Notes: generated by a model not told the origin, from the sequence alone. 59,578 nucleotides of DNA from Firmicutes bacterium UBA7523 (GCA_002479415.1 DLMZ01000020.1:329-59906), one strand, 5' to 3'; shown: positions 24,164 to 33,485, counted from the first letter of the stretch. Made by a program: numbers and translations.

Positions 24164-24937
24164 TTATTGAACATGCTTGCGCAGGTGACTAAGCGCCGCC
24201 TTTTCCAAGCGTGACACCTGTGCTTGTGAAATGCCGATTTCATCGGCCACTTCCATTTGCGTCTTTCCGCGGTAAAATCGAAGTGTTAAAATTAGTTTTT
24301 CTCTCTCGTTAAGCTTCTGCAGCGCTTCTTTAATAGCCAAAACTTCCAGCCACTTTTCGTCCTGATTTTTATCGTCTGAAATTTGGTCCATCACAAAAAT
24401 GGGATCGCCGCCATCATGATATATAGGTTCAAAAAGGGAAACCGGCTCTTGAATTGCATCAAGTGCGCAAACAATATCTTCCCGCTTTAAATCCAGCTCC
24501 GAAGCTATTTCATTAATATTTGGCTCTCTGCCGAACCGATTGGCTAAAACATCTCTAACCTGAAGGACTTTATAAGCAATATCGCGCAATGAACGTGAAA
24601 CTCTCACAGGATTGTTATCCCGTAAATAGCGGCGAATTTCCCCGATAATCATTGGCACAGCATATGTAGAAAACTTTACATTTTGCCCTAGGTCAAAATT
24701 ATCAATTGCTTTTATCAAGCCAATACATCCCACTTGAAATAAGTCATCCACATATTCGCCCCTGTTATTGAAACGTTGTATCACACTGAGCACAAGGCGC
24801 AAATTGCTGCGAATCAATATCTCCCTTGCAGACTCGTCTCCGTCACGCAACCGGACAAAAAGACGGCGCATCTCCTCACTTTTTAGCACGGGCAGTTTTG
24901 CGGTATTTACACCGCATATTTCCACCTTATTTATCAC
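24164..24937 (-). CDS. sigG: RNA polymerase sporulation sigma factor SigG
   Basis: 257 residues, late forespore sigma. Region 2 (NLRLVLSVIQRFNNRGEYVD, then DLFQVGCIGLIKAIDNFD) and region 4 (LNEREKLILTLRFYRGKTQ and the helix-turn-helix EISQAQVSRLEK-type segment) are intact. The SigG N-terminal signature KVEICGVNTAKLPVL is present and contains the Asn-rich Csfb-binding region of the family. Start GTG at 24937. It is separated from sigE by 123 bases holding a sigma-F-like promoter, matching the known control of spoIIIG. Confidence 0.97.
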   Translation of the reverse strand: MINKVEICGVNTAKLPVLKSEEMRRLFVRLRDGDESAREILIRSNLRLVLSVIQRFNNRGEYVDDLFQVGCIGLIKAIDNFDLGQNVKFSTYAVPMIIGEIRRYLRDNNPVRVSRSLRDIAYKVLQVRDVLANRFGREPNINEIASELDLKREDIVCALDAIQEPVSLFEPIYHDGGDPIFVMDQISDDKNQDEKWLEVLAIKEALQKLNEREKLILTLRFYRGKTQMEVADEIGISQAQVSRLEKAALSHLRKHVQ

Positions 24938-24996
24938 GCCGTTTCCCCTTCCAGTTTAAATATTCAAGGAATAAAAACCTGTTGGCTGTATATCTG

Positions 24997-25025
24997 CATT
25001 ATTTCCTCAGAGGTTGTTTTTATAC
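24997..25025 (-). promoter_or_regulatory. candidate sigma-F/G promoter of sigG
   Basis: Minus strand GTATA (25025-25021), 14-base spacer, GGAAATAATG (25006-24997). Both boxes match the B. subtilis sigma-F consensus (GYWTA and GGnnAnAHTR) at every defined position; the spacer is one base shorter than usual. Confidence 0.55.
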
Positions 25026-25060
25026 AGCTAAAGATTTCACGGCGTGACAATGCAAGCTAA

Positions 25061-25786
25061 TTATTCCATTTTTTTAATTTCTTTTTTTAATCGAGTAATA
25101 ATTCTTTTTTCCAGACGCGAAATATATGACTGGGAAATCCCCAGCATTACAGCCACTTCTTTTTGAGTTTTTTCTTCCTGTCCAAGCAAGCCGAATCTCA
25201 ACTCCATAATTTTCTTTTCTCGTCTGTTGAGTTTTTCCATAGCACTGTAAAGCAATTTACGTTCTACCTCTGCCTCAATGTTCTTGAGAATCAAATCATT
25301 CTCTGTTCCCAGAACATCTGACAAAAGCAATTCATTCCCGTCCCAATCCACATTTAGCGGCTCATCAAAAGACACTTCAGCTCTAATCTTATTATTTCTT
25401 CGCAGAAACATTAAAATTTCATTTTCGATACATTTAGAAGCATATGTGGCCAGCTTTATATTTTTGTGGGGATCAAATGTATTCACTGCTTTAATAAGTC
25501 CGATAGTGCCTATAGATACAAGGTCATCAATATGAATGCCGGTATTCTCAAATTTCCTAGCAATATAAACTACTAAACGCAGGTTTCGCTCTATTAAAAC
25601 AGTTTTAACAGCCCAGTCACCGCTTTTTAACTTTTCCAGCAAAAAGTATTCCTCATCTTGTGATAAAGGAGGAGGCAACGTCTCCGAACTTCCCACATAA
25701 TAAACTTCCGGCTGAAACTCCAGTCCCAGCAACCTCTGTAACCGCAAAAAAATTAATCGCAGCTTAAGTCTCCAATGAGCGAACAA
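25061..25786 (-). CDS. sigE: RNA polymerase sporulation sigma factor SigE (pro-sigma-E)
   Basis: 241 residues, early mother-cell sigma made as an inactive precursor. The membrane-associating pro-sequence occupies about residues 1-30, and the processing region EVYYVGSSETLPPPLS closely matches the B. subtilis site. Region 2 has IARKFENTGIHIDDLVSIGT, region 4 has GISQSYISRLEKRI. The TTG start at 25786 lies nine bases after GGAGGTGA at the end of spoIIGA, so protease and substrate are translationally linked. Confidence 0.97.
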   Translation of the reverse strand: MFAHWRLKLRLIFLRLQRLLGLEFQPEVYYVGSSETLPPPLSQDEEYFLLEKLKSGDWAVKTVLIERNLRLVVYIARKFENTGIHIDDLVSIGTIGLIKAVNTFDPHKNIKLATYASKCIENEILMFLRRNNKIRAEVSFDEPLNVDWDGNELLLSDVLGTENDLILKNIEAEVERKLLYSAMEKLNRREKKIMELRFGLLGQEEKTQKEVAVMLGISQSYISRLEKRIITRLKKEIKKME

Positions 25787-25788
25787 TC

Positions 25789-26682
25789 TTACAAGTCACC
25801 TCCTATAAAGTCCAAAACACCAGGATGCAGCAAAGCATCCACATCACAATCCAAAGATAGTGTCTTCCCTGTTATAGCAAACCGCAGTTGCTTTAAATCC
25901 CTTACACAGTTATCACCGTAAAGATAAGCATTATTGGGACGAAATGTAATAAGCATGCCTGCCGTTTCCAGAGAGCGATAAGAAGCAATACCAAAGCGAT
26001 CTGCCGTTGCACTATCCAGAAGCAACAGCGCTTCCACAGGATTTTCATCACGATCAAAAGCCTCTTGCAGCACCTTGGGGAGCATTTCTCTTACCGCATC
26101 ATAACATACAATAATTAGTGGTTTGCCTGTTACAGGCTCTCTCAGATTATTTCCGGTGTCCACAAATGCTCGAAGAATAACTTCTTTGTCACCATCATTA
26201 ATTACCACCTGATAGCGTAATTTGCTGCGCCGACGCTGCTTTTCGCTAAAGTGCCAAACAACACTAATGAGAAGAAAGGCCGCAAGCCCACCGACAAATA
26301 GCATTCCAGGCTGCGGAGGCTCTAGATAAAAGACGCCGCCGCGAACAACTGCCGGGGTACTACCAAAGAAGTGAAGTGCAAATATTGTTCCTGCAAGAAA
26401 AAACGAAGACAGAAAAAAAGCGCCGTAAAGCCGGAGCATTTCCACAGAACGACTTGGTCGGAAGGTAAACCACACAAGAAAAAACGAAACAATTAATTTT
26501 CCAAGCCAAGTATACAACAAATGTACGCCGGGAAAGAAAATGATTAAGCTGTAGAGAGCTGCTACGGCGCCTCCCATAAATAAACGGCTCCGGGTAATCA
26601 TTCGACTGGTAAGCAAAGATGTAATATAAAATAATAATGTATTCATCAGGAAGTTTAACGCAAAAAGATCTTCAACATACAA
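25789..26682 (-). CDS. spoIIGA: sigma-E processing protease SpoIIGA
   Basis: 297 residues. Five membrane segments occupy the N-terminal half. The C-terminal half is an aspartic-protease domain with the catalytic motif FVDTGNNLREP (Asp about 175). It cleaves pro-sigma-E in the mother cell after a signal from SpoIIR. The start is TTG at 26682 with AGGTGG five bases upstream; earlier TTG and GTG codons overlap or precede that site. Directly followed by sigE. Confidence 0.95.
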   Translation of the reverse strand: MYVEDLFALNFLMNTLLFYITSLLTSRMITRSRLFMGGAVAALYSLIIFFPGVHLLYTWLGKLIVSFFLVWFTFRPSRSVEMLRLYGAFFLSSFFLAGTIFALHFFGSTPAVVRGGVFYLEPPQPGMLFVGGLAAFLLISVVWHFSEKQRRRSKLRYQVVINDGDKEVILRAFVDTGNNLREPVTGKPLIIVCYDAVREMLPKVLQEAFDRDENPVEALLLLDSATADRFGIASYRSLETAGMLITFRPNNAYLYGDNCVRDLKQLRFAITGKTLSLDCDVDALLHPGVLDFIGGDL

Positions 26683-26751
26683 AGTGCCCACCTGCCCGGC
26701 CAAGCTAAATAACCGTTAATACTTATGCGTGTTCTCCATCATCTATGCCTG

Positions 26752-26784
26752 ATTATAAACCATCGTGCCTTAAAAATTTGTCAC
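26752..26784 (-). promoter_or_regulatory. candidate long-spacer (Spo0A-type) promoter of spoIIGA
   Basis: Minus strand GTGACA (26784-26779), 21-base spacer, TATAAT (26757-26752). The B. subtilis spoIIG promoter has a similarly long spacer (22 bases) and depends on Spo0A. Plus-strand TGTCACA at 26779-26785 is a 5-of-7 match to the 0A box TGTCGAA. Confidence 0.4.
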
Positions 26785-26822
26785 AATCTGGGGCCCGGGA
26801 AAATAAAAAACAAAAGGAAAAA

Positions 26823-26848
26823 ACCGGCACAGCAGATGCTGTGCCGGT
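26823..26848 (-). terminator. ftsZ terminator
   Basis: ACCGGCACAGC (26823-26833) pairs with GCTGTGCCGGT (26838-26848); TTTTTT follows on the minus strand. It separates the dcw cluster from spoIIGA. Confidence 0.92.
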
Positions 26849-26887
26849 GGGCGTAGATTTGGAATTTTTCCCTGGTTTTCGCTAGCA

Positions 26888-27940
26888 CTAGGTGCGCTTG
26901 CGGCGGAGAAAAGCGGGAATATCAATGTCCTCGGAGGAAAAATTATTTTGAGTCAATTCGTTCATCATTATCTTGCGTTCAGATACGCGATGGTCAAAGC
27001 CTGTGGCAATAACGGTAACGCGCACCTCATCTTTAAGATTTTCGTCAATTACAGCGCCAAAAATGATGTTTGCATCTGGATCTGCCGCTTCGGCAACAAT
27101 GTCGGCAGCTTCATTAACTTCAAAAAGCCCCAAATCACTGCCTCCGGTAATATTTAAGAGGACACCGCGGGCACCGTCTATGGAAGTTTCCAGCAGCGGA
27201 CTGGCAATGGCAGCTTTGGCCGCATCAACAGTACGATTGTCTCCTGTGCCGATTCCAATACCCATTAGTGCAGCTCCAGTTTCCTTCATAATTGTCTTCA
27301 CATCGGCAAAATCCAAGTTAATCAAGCCAGGAACAGCAATTAAATCGGATATACCCTGAACACCCTGGCGCAATACGTCATCTGCAATACGAAAAGCCTC
27401 GAGAATAGGAGTCCTTTTTTCTACTACCTGCAAGAGCCTATCGTTTGGAATAACAATAAGTGTATCTACTTTTTCTTTAAGCTGAGCCAAACCTTTTTCT
27501 GCTGCGCTGGATCTTCTTTTTCCCTCAAACGTAAATGGCTTTGTAACAACACCAACCGTCAATGCTCCCAGCTCATGCGCAACTTCAGCGATAACAGAAG
27601 CAGCTCCTGTACCGGTGCCGCCGCCCATGCCTGCGGTAACAAAAACCATGTCCGCACCTGCAAGCACTTGTTTAATTTCTTCTCGGCTCTCTTCTGCCGC
27701 CTGAAATCCTATTTCCGGGTTTGCTCCCGCGCCAAGCCCTTTAGTAAGCTTTTCACCGATTTGCAGCTTACATTCGGAGTTTGCCAGATAAAGCGCCTGA
27801 GCATCTGTGTTCACAGAAATAAACTCCACACCGCGCAAACCTGCGGCTATCATCCTGTTAACAGCATTACTTCCGCCACCGCCCACACCTATTACTTTTA
27901 TCTGCGCAAACGGTTCCATTTCTAAATCAAACTCAATCAT
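26888..27940 (-). CDS. ftsZ: cell division GTPase FtsZ
   Basis: 350 residues. Tubulin signature GGGTGTG at 106-112, T7 synergy loop NLDFADVKT, and a C-terminal peptide DIDIPAFLRR that docks FtsA and SepF, both encoded in this window. It forms the Z-ring. It follows ftsA by 30 bases and ends the dcw cluster with a strong terminator. Start ATG after AGAGGG. Confidence 0.98.
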   Translation of the reverse strand: MIEFDLEMEPFAQIKVIGVGGGGSNAVNRMIAAGLRGVEFISVNTDAQALYLANSECKLQIGEKLTKGLGAGANPEIGFQAAEESREEIKQVLAGADMVFVTAGMGGGTGTGAASVIAEVAHELGALTVGVVTKPFTFEGKRRSSAAEKGLAQLKEKVDTLIVIPNDRLLQVVEKRTPILEAFRIADDVLRQGVQGISDLIAVPGLINLDFADVKTIMKETGAALMGIGIGTGDNRTVDAAKAAIASPLLETSIDGARGVLLNITGGSDLGLFEVNEAADIVAEAADPDANIIFGAVIDENLKDEVRVTVIATGFDHRVSERKIMMNELTQNNFSSEDIDIPAFLRRKRT

Positions 27941-27970
27941 AACAGCAAACCCTCTCTTCCCACGGGATGT

Positions 27971-29194
27971 TTAATCAAACATTTCTAAAAACAATTTCTT
28001 AACCTTATTGAACAGCCCAGGCAGTAATTGCCAACTCCCCCTGTGTTCCCTTAAGTTGCCAGAATTTAATCTGCTAGCGTAGTGAACTATTCCCACGCCA
28101 GTTGAATAAATTGGACTTTTCACTCCAACATAACCGGGCTGTGCTACACGAACTGAAGAAAAGAAAATATGTTCAGACAATTCTACAATACCGCGGGTTA
28201 ATGCTACGCCGCCAGTAAGGACAACGCCAGCAGGCATGGGTTCTTTTACACCCATCTTCACAAGTTCACATGAAGCAAGGTGAAAAATCTCAGCTAGACG
28301 AGGCTCAATAATAATAGCTAACTCAGACGCCGAAACTCTACGGGCTTCTTTACCGGCAATTTGAGCTAATTCAACAGAATCATCATCGGAAACTAATGAA
28401 GTCAACGCCACACCATGCTCAATTTTCAGTTTTTCCGCTGACTGAATCGTAGTTCGTAACCCCACTGCAATATCGCTTGTTATATAGTCGCCGCCCACCG
28501 GTATTACAGAAATACTCTTTAAATGACCATTTTGAAAAACGGCTATTTCCGTAGTGCCTCCACCAATGTCTATAAGGACAACGCCCAACTCTTTCTCATC
28601 GCGTGACAGAGCCACTTCGGCATTAGCAAGAGATGTTAGCACCATACCGTCAATTTCCAAGCCAGCCCGCTCAACGCACCGAACCAGGTTACGAATACAA
28701 GTAACTGTTCCTGTAACAATCATTGCGTCAACTTCAAGGCGTACACCAACCATTCCTACCGGATCACGTATACCATCATATCCGTCAACTATATACTCGC
28801 GCGGTATCACATCAATAATTTCACGGTCAGGCGGCAACGCGATTACTCTGGCAGCCTGTAGAACTCTTTCCACATCATCTTCGGTGATTTCTTTGTCATC
28901 TCCTGAAACAGCAACAACTCCGCGATTAATGACCAAGCCAACCTGTGAACCAACAATCCCTAAAAAAGCGGAAGGTATGCTTACACCTACCATCCGCTCA
29001 GCTTCTTCCACTGCATGGGAGATTGCTGCCACTGTCTTATCAAGATCCACAATTACCCCTTTTTTTAATCCTTCGGACATACTTGTCCCCACGCCGATAA
29101 TATTTATGGATCCGTCAATATTCACTTCTCCCACAATTGCGCGAACATGTGATGTGCCTATATCCATGCCGCAAATTAAGCTTCCCTTGACCAC
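27971..29194 (-). CDS. ftsA: cell division protein FtsA
   Basis: 407 residues, actin fold. ATP-binding blocks are CGMDIGTSHVRAIVGE, VLIDIGGGTTEIAVF and VVLTGGVALTRGI. The 1C domain, unique to FtsA, falls at about 85-165. The tail ends in an amphipathic helix (FNKVKKLFLEMF) for membrane binding. Start GTG at 29194, seven bases after GGAGG; the earlier GTG is too near that site. Confidence 0.96.
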   Translation of the reverse strand: MVKGSLICGMDIGTSHVRAIVGEVNIDGSINIIGVGTSMSEGLKKGVIVDLDKTVAAISHAVEEAERMVGVSIPSAFLGIVGSQVGLVINRGVVAVSGDDKEITEDDVERVLQAARVIALPPDREIIDVIPREYIVDGYDGIRDPVGMVGVRLEVDAMIVTGTVTCIRNLVRCVERAGLEIDGMVLTSLANAEVALSRDEKELGVVLIDIGGGTTEIAVFQNGHLKSISVIPVGGDYITSDIAVGLRTTIQSAEKLKIEHGVALTSLVSDDDSVELAQIAGKEARRVSASELAIIIEPRLAEIFHLASCELVKMGVKEPMPAGVVLTGGVALTRGIVELSEHIFFSSVRVAQPGYVGVKSPIYSTGVGIVHYASRLNSGNLREHRGSWQLLPGLFNKVKKLFLEMFD

Positions 29195-29268
29195 AATCAC
29201 ACCTCCTCGCCTTGCTTGTCACATTACTTTTTATTCAACATAACTTAGCTGTTTCCTTTATTTAGATA

Positions 29269-30063
29269 TTAATTTATGCTATTTTTTGACGATGTCACAT
29301 TAAAGGCTGGAGCCTCTTTTACCCTTAAATCCAAGTATCCATTGGAATATTTCCCTTGAATCTGCGCTGATATCTGTGACAAAATATTTATTTTTTCGAC
29401 AAAATTGTTGTGGCCAAGCCAAACAACCAGACCATCCAAAGTAATGAGAATAAAATTCTCCGAGTCAGATACGTTTAGCTCGGAAACAGCAGGCCCGATA
29501 TTATCTAGTAACTGCAAAGCGGCTAAAGCTGACTCTAGCTGTTCTCCCCACAATAGATACTCACCTACTTTTAACTCTACAGGAGAAATACCTGTTAGTA
29601 AGGGAAGGCCAAAATACTGGGGATCCTGGGTTGTCCCGAGCACTTGTCCATCTACCCCTACTTCCAGGAGATATTCGCCATAAGGCACTAACGCCATAGC
29701 TTTTTTTTCTAACACTTTAACTATAAGCGACCTTGGCAAACGTCTGTGAATTTCCGCAGATTCTATACGGGGAATTTTTTCTGCTCTTTTTTTTATCTGT
29801 GAAAGATTTATCTCCCACACGTTTTGCCCCTCGAAAACCTGCATAGCCAAACGTATTTCAGCTTCAGGAGTATGCAAGCCGCCTTGAATTTCTATGTTTT
29901 CCAAAACAAAATAGTCCGAACGAATAAAGCTGTTAAACCCCCAAAGCAGTACAAAAAAAATAAATATAATAAACAAACGGTTTTGTATAGCTTTCTTTTT
30001 TGCAGAGATAATATGGTCGTGCTTTCGCGACGGAATGGGGCGGATGCGATTATGCTTGTCCAT
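29269..30063 (-). CDS. ftsQ: cell division protein FtsQ/DivIB
   Basis: 264 residues: a basic cytoplasmic tail (about 1-28), one membrane segment (about 29-47, LFIIFIFFVLLWGF), then a POTRA domain (VLENIEIQGGLHTPEAEIR) and a beta domain (LPLLTGISPVELKVGE). It forms the FtsQLB/DivIB-DivIC-FtsL checkpoint with FtsL, encoded upstream in the same cluster. Start after TGGAGG. Confidence 0.92.
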   Translation of the reverse strand: MDKHNRIRPIPSRKHDHIISAKKKAIQNRLFIIFIFFVLLWGFNSFIRSDYFVLENIEIQGGLHTPEAEIRLAMQVFEGQNVWEINLSQIKKRAEKIPRIESAEIHRRLPRSLIVKVLEKKAMALVPYGEYLLEVGVDGQVLGTTQDPQYFGLPLLTGISPVELKVGEYLLWGEQLESALAALQLLDNIGPAVSELNVSDSENFILITLDGLVVWLGHNNFVEKINILSQISAQIQGKYSNGYLDLRVKEAPAFNVTSSKNSIN

Positions 30064-30089
30064 TACTTTGCCTCCATAGCCTATGTTTT

Positions 30090-30111
30090 CCCGCGGCTAA
30101 TCAGCCGCGGG
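30090..30111 (-). other. GC-rich hairpin between murA and ftsQ
   Basis: CCCGCGGCT (30090-30098) pairs with AGCCGCGGG (30103-30111), loop of four. There is no U-run on the minus strand, so it is not a standard terminator. It starts six bases after the murA stop codon and may shield the upstream mRNA end or reduce read-through. Confidence 0.7.
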
Positions 30112-30116
30112 ACTAT

Positions 30117-31379
30117 TTAAACTCTTTCAATACTGCCGCCAAGCTGAGAAATATAGCCTTCCAAGTTTTCATATCCTCTGTCAATATGTTGTAAGCCATC
30201 CACTGTAGTTACTCCTTCAGCACTGAGACCTGCTATAACTAAGGCGGCTCCCGCCCGCAAATCAGAGGAGGTCACAGCCGCACCGGTCAATTGAGACACT
30301 CCCTGAACTATAGCAGTCCGAGCATCGGTAGCCACTTGAATATTTGCTCCCATACGAAGTAACTCTCCAACATGCTTAAAACGGGAATCAAAAACATTCT
30401 CAATAATCATACTCGTTCCTTGTGCTTTGCACAAGAGGGCCATCATCGGAGCCTGCAAATCGGTGGGAAAACCAGGATGAGGCATTGTTCTCACGAATTC
30501 TACGGCACGCAGCCTTTCCGAAGCTAAAATATACAGTTTATCCTTTTCCGCCCTAATTTGCGCTCCAGCTTCTCGAAGCTTAGCAATTACAGCCTCCAGG
30601 TGGCCGGGAATAACGTTTTCAAGCTGAACATTCCCGCCAGTGGCCGCAGCCGCCATTAAAAGCGTCCCTGCCACAATACGGTCTGGAATAACAGAATATT
30701 CGACTCCGTGTAATTGATTAACGCCTTCGATACGAATACGATCCGTTCCTGCACCGCGGACACGGCCACCCATTTTATTAAGTAAACTCTGTAAATCTAC
30801 AATTTCCGGTTCTTTGGCAACGTTATAAATTGTGGTTGCACCACGGGCACAGACGGCAGCCAGCATTATATTCTCCGTTGCTCCCACGCTAGGATAGTCT
30901 AAGTGTATATTTCCACCGGTAAGCCGAGGGCTGCTGGCATAAATATAGCCGTGTTGTTCTCGTATCTGAGCCCCAAGAGCTTTTAGCCCCTTTAAGTGCA
31001 GTTCAATTGGACGCTGGCCAATGGCGCAACCACCCGGATGAGAAATACAAACCTGACCAAAGCGGGTTAACAGCGCTCCCATCAAAAAAATTGTAGAACG
31101 CATTTCCCGCATTAATACCTCACTTACCGAATAGTTGTTTACATCTCTTGAGTTTATAATTAAACTTCTACCGCTCCAAGCGACCTTTGCACCTAAGCTT
31201 CTCAGTATTTCCACCATTTTTATTACGTCGCTGATATACGGCACGTTTTTTAATATAATCTCATTCTCGCTCTTATTTAAAAGTACCGCTGCCAGGACAG
31301 GCAAAATTGAATTTTTAGCACCCCCGATTCTAACAGAGCCTTCCAAACGCCTGCCGCCATGAACAATATATTTCTCCAT
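30117..31379 (-). CDS. murA: UDP-N-acetylglucosamine 1-carboxyvinyltransferase MurA
   Basis: 420 residues, EPSP-synthase fold with two inverse alpha/beta domains. The catalytic, fosfomycin-reactive Cys118 lies in SHPGGCAIGQRPIELH. KNSILPVLAA is the N-terminal substrate block. It starts peptidoglycan precursor synthesis by adding enolpyruvate to UDP-GlcNAc. Its product is reduced by MurB, encoded 15 bases upstream. Start ATG after GGGAAGGTGG. Confidence 0.97.
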   Translation of the reverse strand: MEKYIVHGGRRLEGSVRIGGAKNSILPVLAAVLLNKSENEIILKNVPYISDVIKMVEILRSLGAKVAWSGRSLIINSRDVNNYSVSEVLMREMRSTIFLMGALLTRFGQVCISHPGGCAIGQRPIELHLKGLKALGAQIREQHGYIYASSPRLTGGNIHLDYPSVGATENIMLAAVCARGATTIYNVAKEPEIVDLQSLLNKMGGRVRGAGTDRIRIEGVNQLHGVEYSVIPDRIVAGTLLMAAAATGGNVQLENVIPGHLEAVIAKLREAGAQIRAEKDKLYILASERLRAVEFVRTMPHPGFPTDLQAPMMALLCKAQGTSMIIENVFDSRFKHVGELLRMGANIQVATDARTAIVQGVSQLTGAAVTSSDLRAGAALVIAGLSAEGVTTVDGLQHIDRGYENLEGYISQLGGSIERV

Positions 31380-31394
31380 GCTTCCACCTTCCCG

Positions 31395-32294
31395 TTAGTC
31401 GCCAAGCACTTGTATCTCCAATGCCAAGCTTATACCGAACTTTCTGTCCACAGCCTCTTTCGCCCACTCAATCAATGTCAAGACATCAGTTGCAGTGGCG
31501 TTTCCGCAGTTTACAATAAAGTTAGCATGGATCTCGGAGATTTTTGCTCCACCCGACCGGCGGCCTTTTAGGCCTGCAGCTTCAATAAGCCGACCGGCGG
31601 CATCTTGGGGCGGATTTTTAAATATACTTCCGGCGCTAGGTTGGCGGGGTTGGCGCAACCTCCGGAAATCCGTAAACTCCCGGCGTTTGCGCTCAATATC
31701 TTCCATTTTTCCTGGGGATAAAGCGAATCTGGCGAAACAGACGACAGACCCTTCAGCTATTCCGCTGGTGCGGTAAGACAGCATTAAGTCTGACGCCCGA
31801 AATGTATGTAGCGACAATGCGGCGCAATCAAGAATTTCAGCATCAACCAGTATATCACCGACCGACCGTCCGTGAGCTCCAGCATTCATAAATAATGCGC
31901 CTCCCACTGACCCTGGAATGCCTGTGGCAAACTCAAGCCCGCTCATCTCACGTTTACAAGCATTCCCTGCCAGTCGTGGCAACGGTACGGCTGCGCCGCT
32001 TCTCACAATTGTCCCCTCATAGGAAAATTGCATAAAATCACCGGCCAGCCCAATTACAGCTCCACGATAGCCGCCATCACCAACTAATATGTTAGTTCCT
32101 CTCCCCAGCAAAAAATAGGGGATACCCTTTTCTTTAAGCAACGTCAAGGCTGAAATCAATTCTGTCGTTGTCTGAGGCTGCAAATACAAATCAGCCGGGC
32201 CGCCTATTTGAAAAGAAGTATGGCGGGACATGGGTTCCTGAGTTTTAACCAGACCGGATACCACTGCTGCTAATGATTTGACGATTTGCTCCAT
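31395..32294 (-). CDS. murB: UDP-N-acetylenolpyruvoylglucosamine reductase MurB
   Basis: 299 residues, FAD enzyme of type II (no extra tyrosine loop). FAD-binding blocks: HTSFQIGGPADLYL, GRGTNILVGDGGYRG, GIPGSVGGALFMNAGAHG. The proton-donor Ser is in PSAGSIFKNP, and the Glu near the tail is in SEIHANFIVN-type sequence. Start ATG at 32294 after GGGAGGTG. It sits between murG and murA; murC, often found here, is absent. Confidence 0.96.
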   Translation of the reverse strand: MEQIVKSLAAVVSGLVKTQEPMSRHTSFQIGGPADLYLQPQTTTELISALTLLKEKGIPYFLLGRGTNILVGDGGYRGAVIGLAGDFMQFSYEGTIVRSGAAVPLPRLAGNACKREMSGLEFATGIPGSVGGALFMNAGAHGRSVGDILVDAEILDCAALSLHTFRASDLMLSYRTSGIAEGSVVCFARFALSPGKMEDIERKRREFTDFRRLRQPRQPSAGSIFKNPPQDAAGRLIEAAGLKGRRSGGAKISEIHANFIVNCGNATATDVLTLIEWAKEAVDRKFGISLALEIQVLGD

Positions 32295-32356
32295 AAGCAC
32301 CTCCCGCACATTTGCCCTTTGCCGTAATTTATAGTATGCAAAGGACACAAATGGTG

Positions 32357-33451
32357 TTAAACCAATTCTTTTAATACCGTAGTCATCCGTTCTGAGGCAT
32401 CAGGGAAACCAAGCCTGCGGCTCGCGCATGACATCTCATGCAAACGGCTATTATCATTCAAAAGCTCAATCAGCATCTCACTCAGACCGCCTGTAGTCAA
32501 TTCTTTTTCATTAACAAGAACTGCCGCGCCCTGATCTGAAAGCATTCTGGCATTATATTCTTGGTGGTTGTTTGTTACGTTAGGAGAAGGAACTAAGACT
32601 GCTGGCACTCCTAATGCCGTAACTTCCGCTAAAGTGGTAGCACCTGCTCGGCTTACCAATAATGAAGTTTTTGTTAAGAGCTCAGGCAATGCAGGATGAT
32701 ATGGAATTATATGAAGACGCTTAGGAAAACGAACCCCTGTTTCTGCCAGCTTGGAGGAAACTCCCCCAAAGTAGCGCTTGCCTGTTATATATACTATTTG
32801 AGCGTCACAGGCTGACAATATGCCGGAGATACTTTCTGTAACTACCTCATTTAACCTGGCTGCGCCATGGCTCCCGCCGACACAAAGCAACAGAGGCACT
32901 CCCGGCAACATGCCGGCAGGAATCGTATCTTTGCCGTCCGCAGCAATTGCTTCACTGGCACGCGGATTTCCTGTCAACTCTGTTCTCTCCGGACGAGGAA
33001 AATAACGCTCACTTCCTGGAATGCTCAAACAAACACGGCTGGCTATTCGCGAAAGGAGTACATTAGTCAAGCCTGGAATTGCGTTTTGCTCATGAATAAC
33101 TGTTGGAATATTTGACAACGCAGCTGCCAACACCACTGGACCGGATACATAACCACCAACACCTACTACTATATCGGGGCGAAAGTATTTAATTAATCGC
33201 CTAGCCGCTCTTAGGCCGGAAAAAGCAAGAAAAACGGCTCGTCCCATTTGCAATGACAACCTTCTCTCCAAACCGACAACCGGAATCATTTCTAGGGGGA
33301 AGCCATTGTTCGGAATGATTTCCTTTTCCATCCCTTTTTGTGTCCCCACAAATAAGACTTCCGCGTTTTCCACAGACTTAAGATGGCGAGCAAGAGCCAG
33401 CGCCGGATATATATGCCCTCCGGTCCCGCCCGCCGCAATCATCACACGCAT
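32357..33451 (-). CDS. murG: MurG, lipid II-forming GlcNAc transferase
   Basis: 364 residues, GT-B fold. The N-terminal glycine loop is AAGGTGGHIYPALALA, then GVGGYVSGPVV and the C-terminal donor site SRAGATTLAEVTALGVPAVLVPSP. It transfers GlcNAc to lipid I on the inner membrane face. Start ATG at 33451 after AGGAGGG. It follows ftsW by 34 bases, as is normal for dcw clusters. Confidence 0.97.
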   Translation of the reverse strand: MRVMIAAGGTGGHIYPALALARHLKSVENAEVLFVGTQKGMEKEIIPNNGFPLEMIPVVGLERRLSLQMGRAVFLAFSGLRAARRLIKYFRPDIVVGVGGYVSGPVVLAAALSNIPTVIHEQNAIPGLTNVLLSRIASRVCLSIPGSERYFPRPERTELTGNPRASEAIAADGKDTIPAGMLPGVPLLLCVGGSHGAARLNEVVTESISGILSACDAQIVYITGKRYFGGVSSKLAETGVRFPKRLHIIPYHPALPELLTKTSLLVSRAGATTLAEVTALGVPAVLVPSPNVTNNHQEYNARMLSDQGAAVLVNEKELTTGGLSEMLIELLNDNSRLHEMSCASRRLGFPDASERMTTVLKELV

Positions 33452-33485
33452 GAGAATCCCTCCTGCTGCTTGGCAATTAATACTG

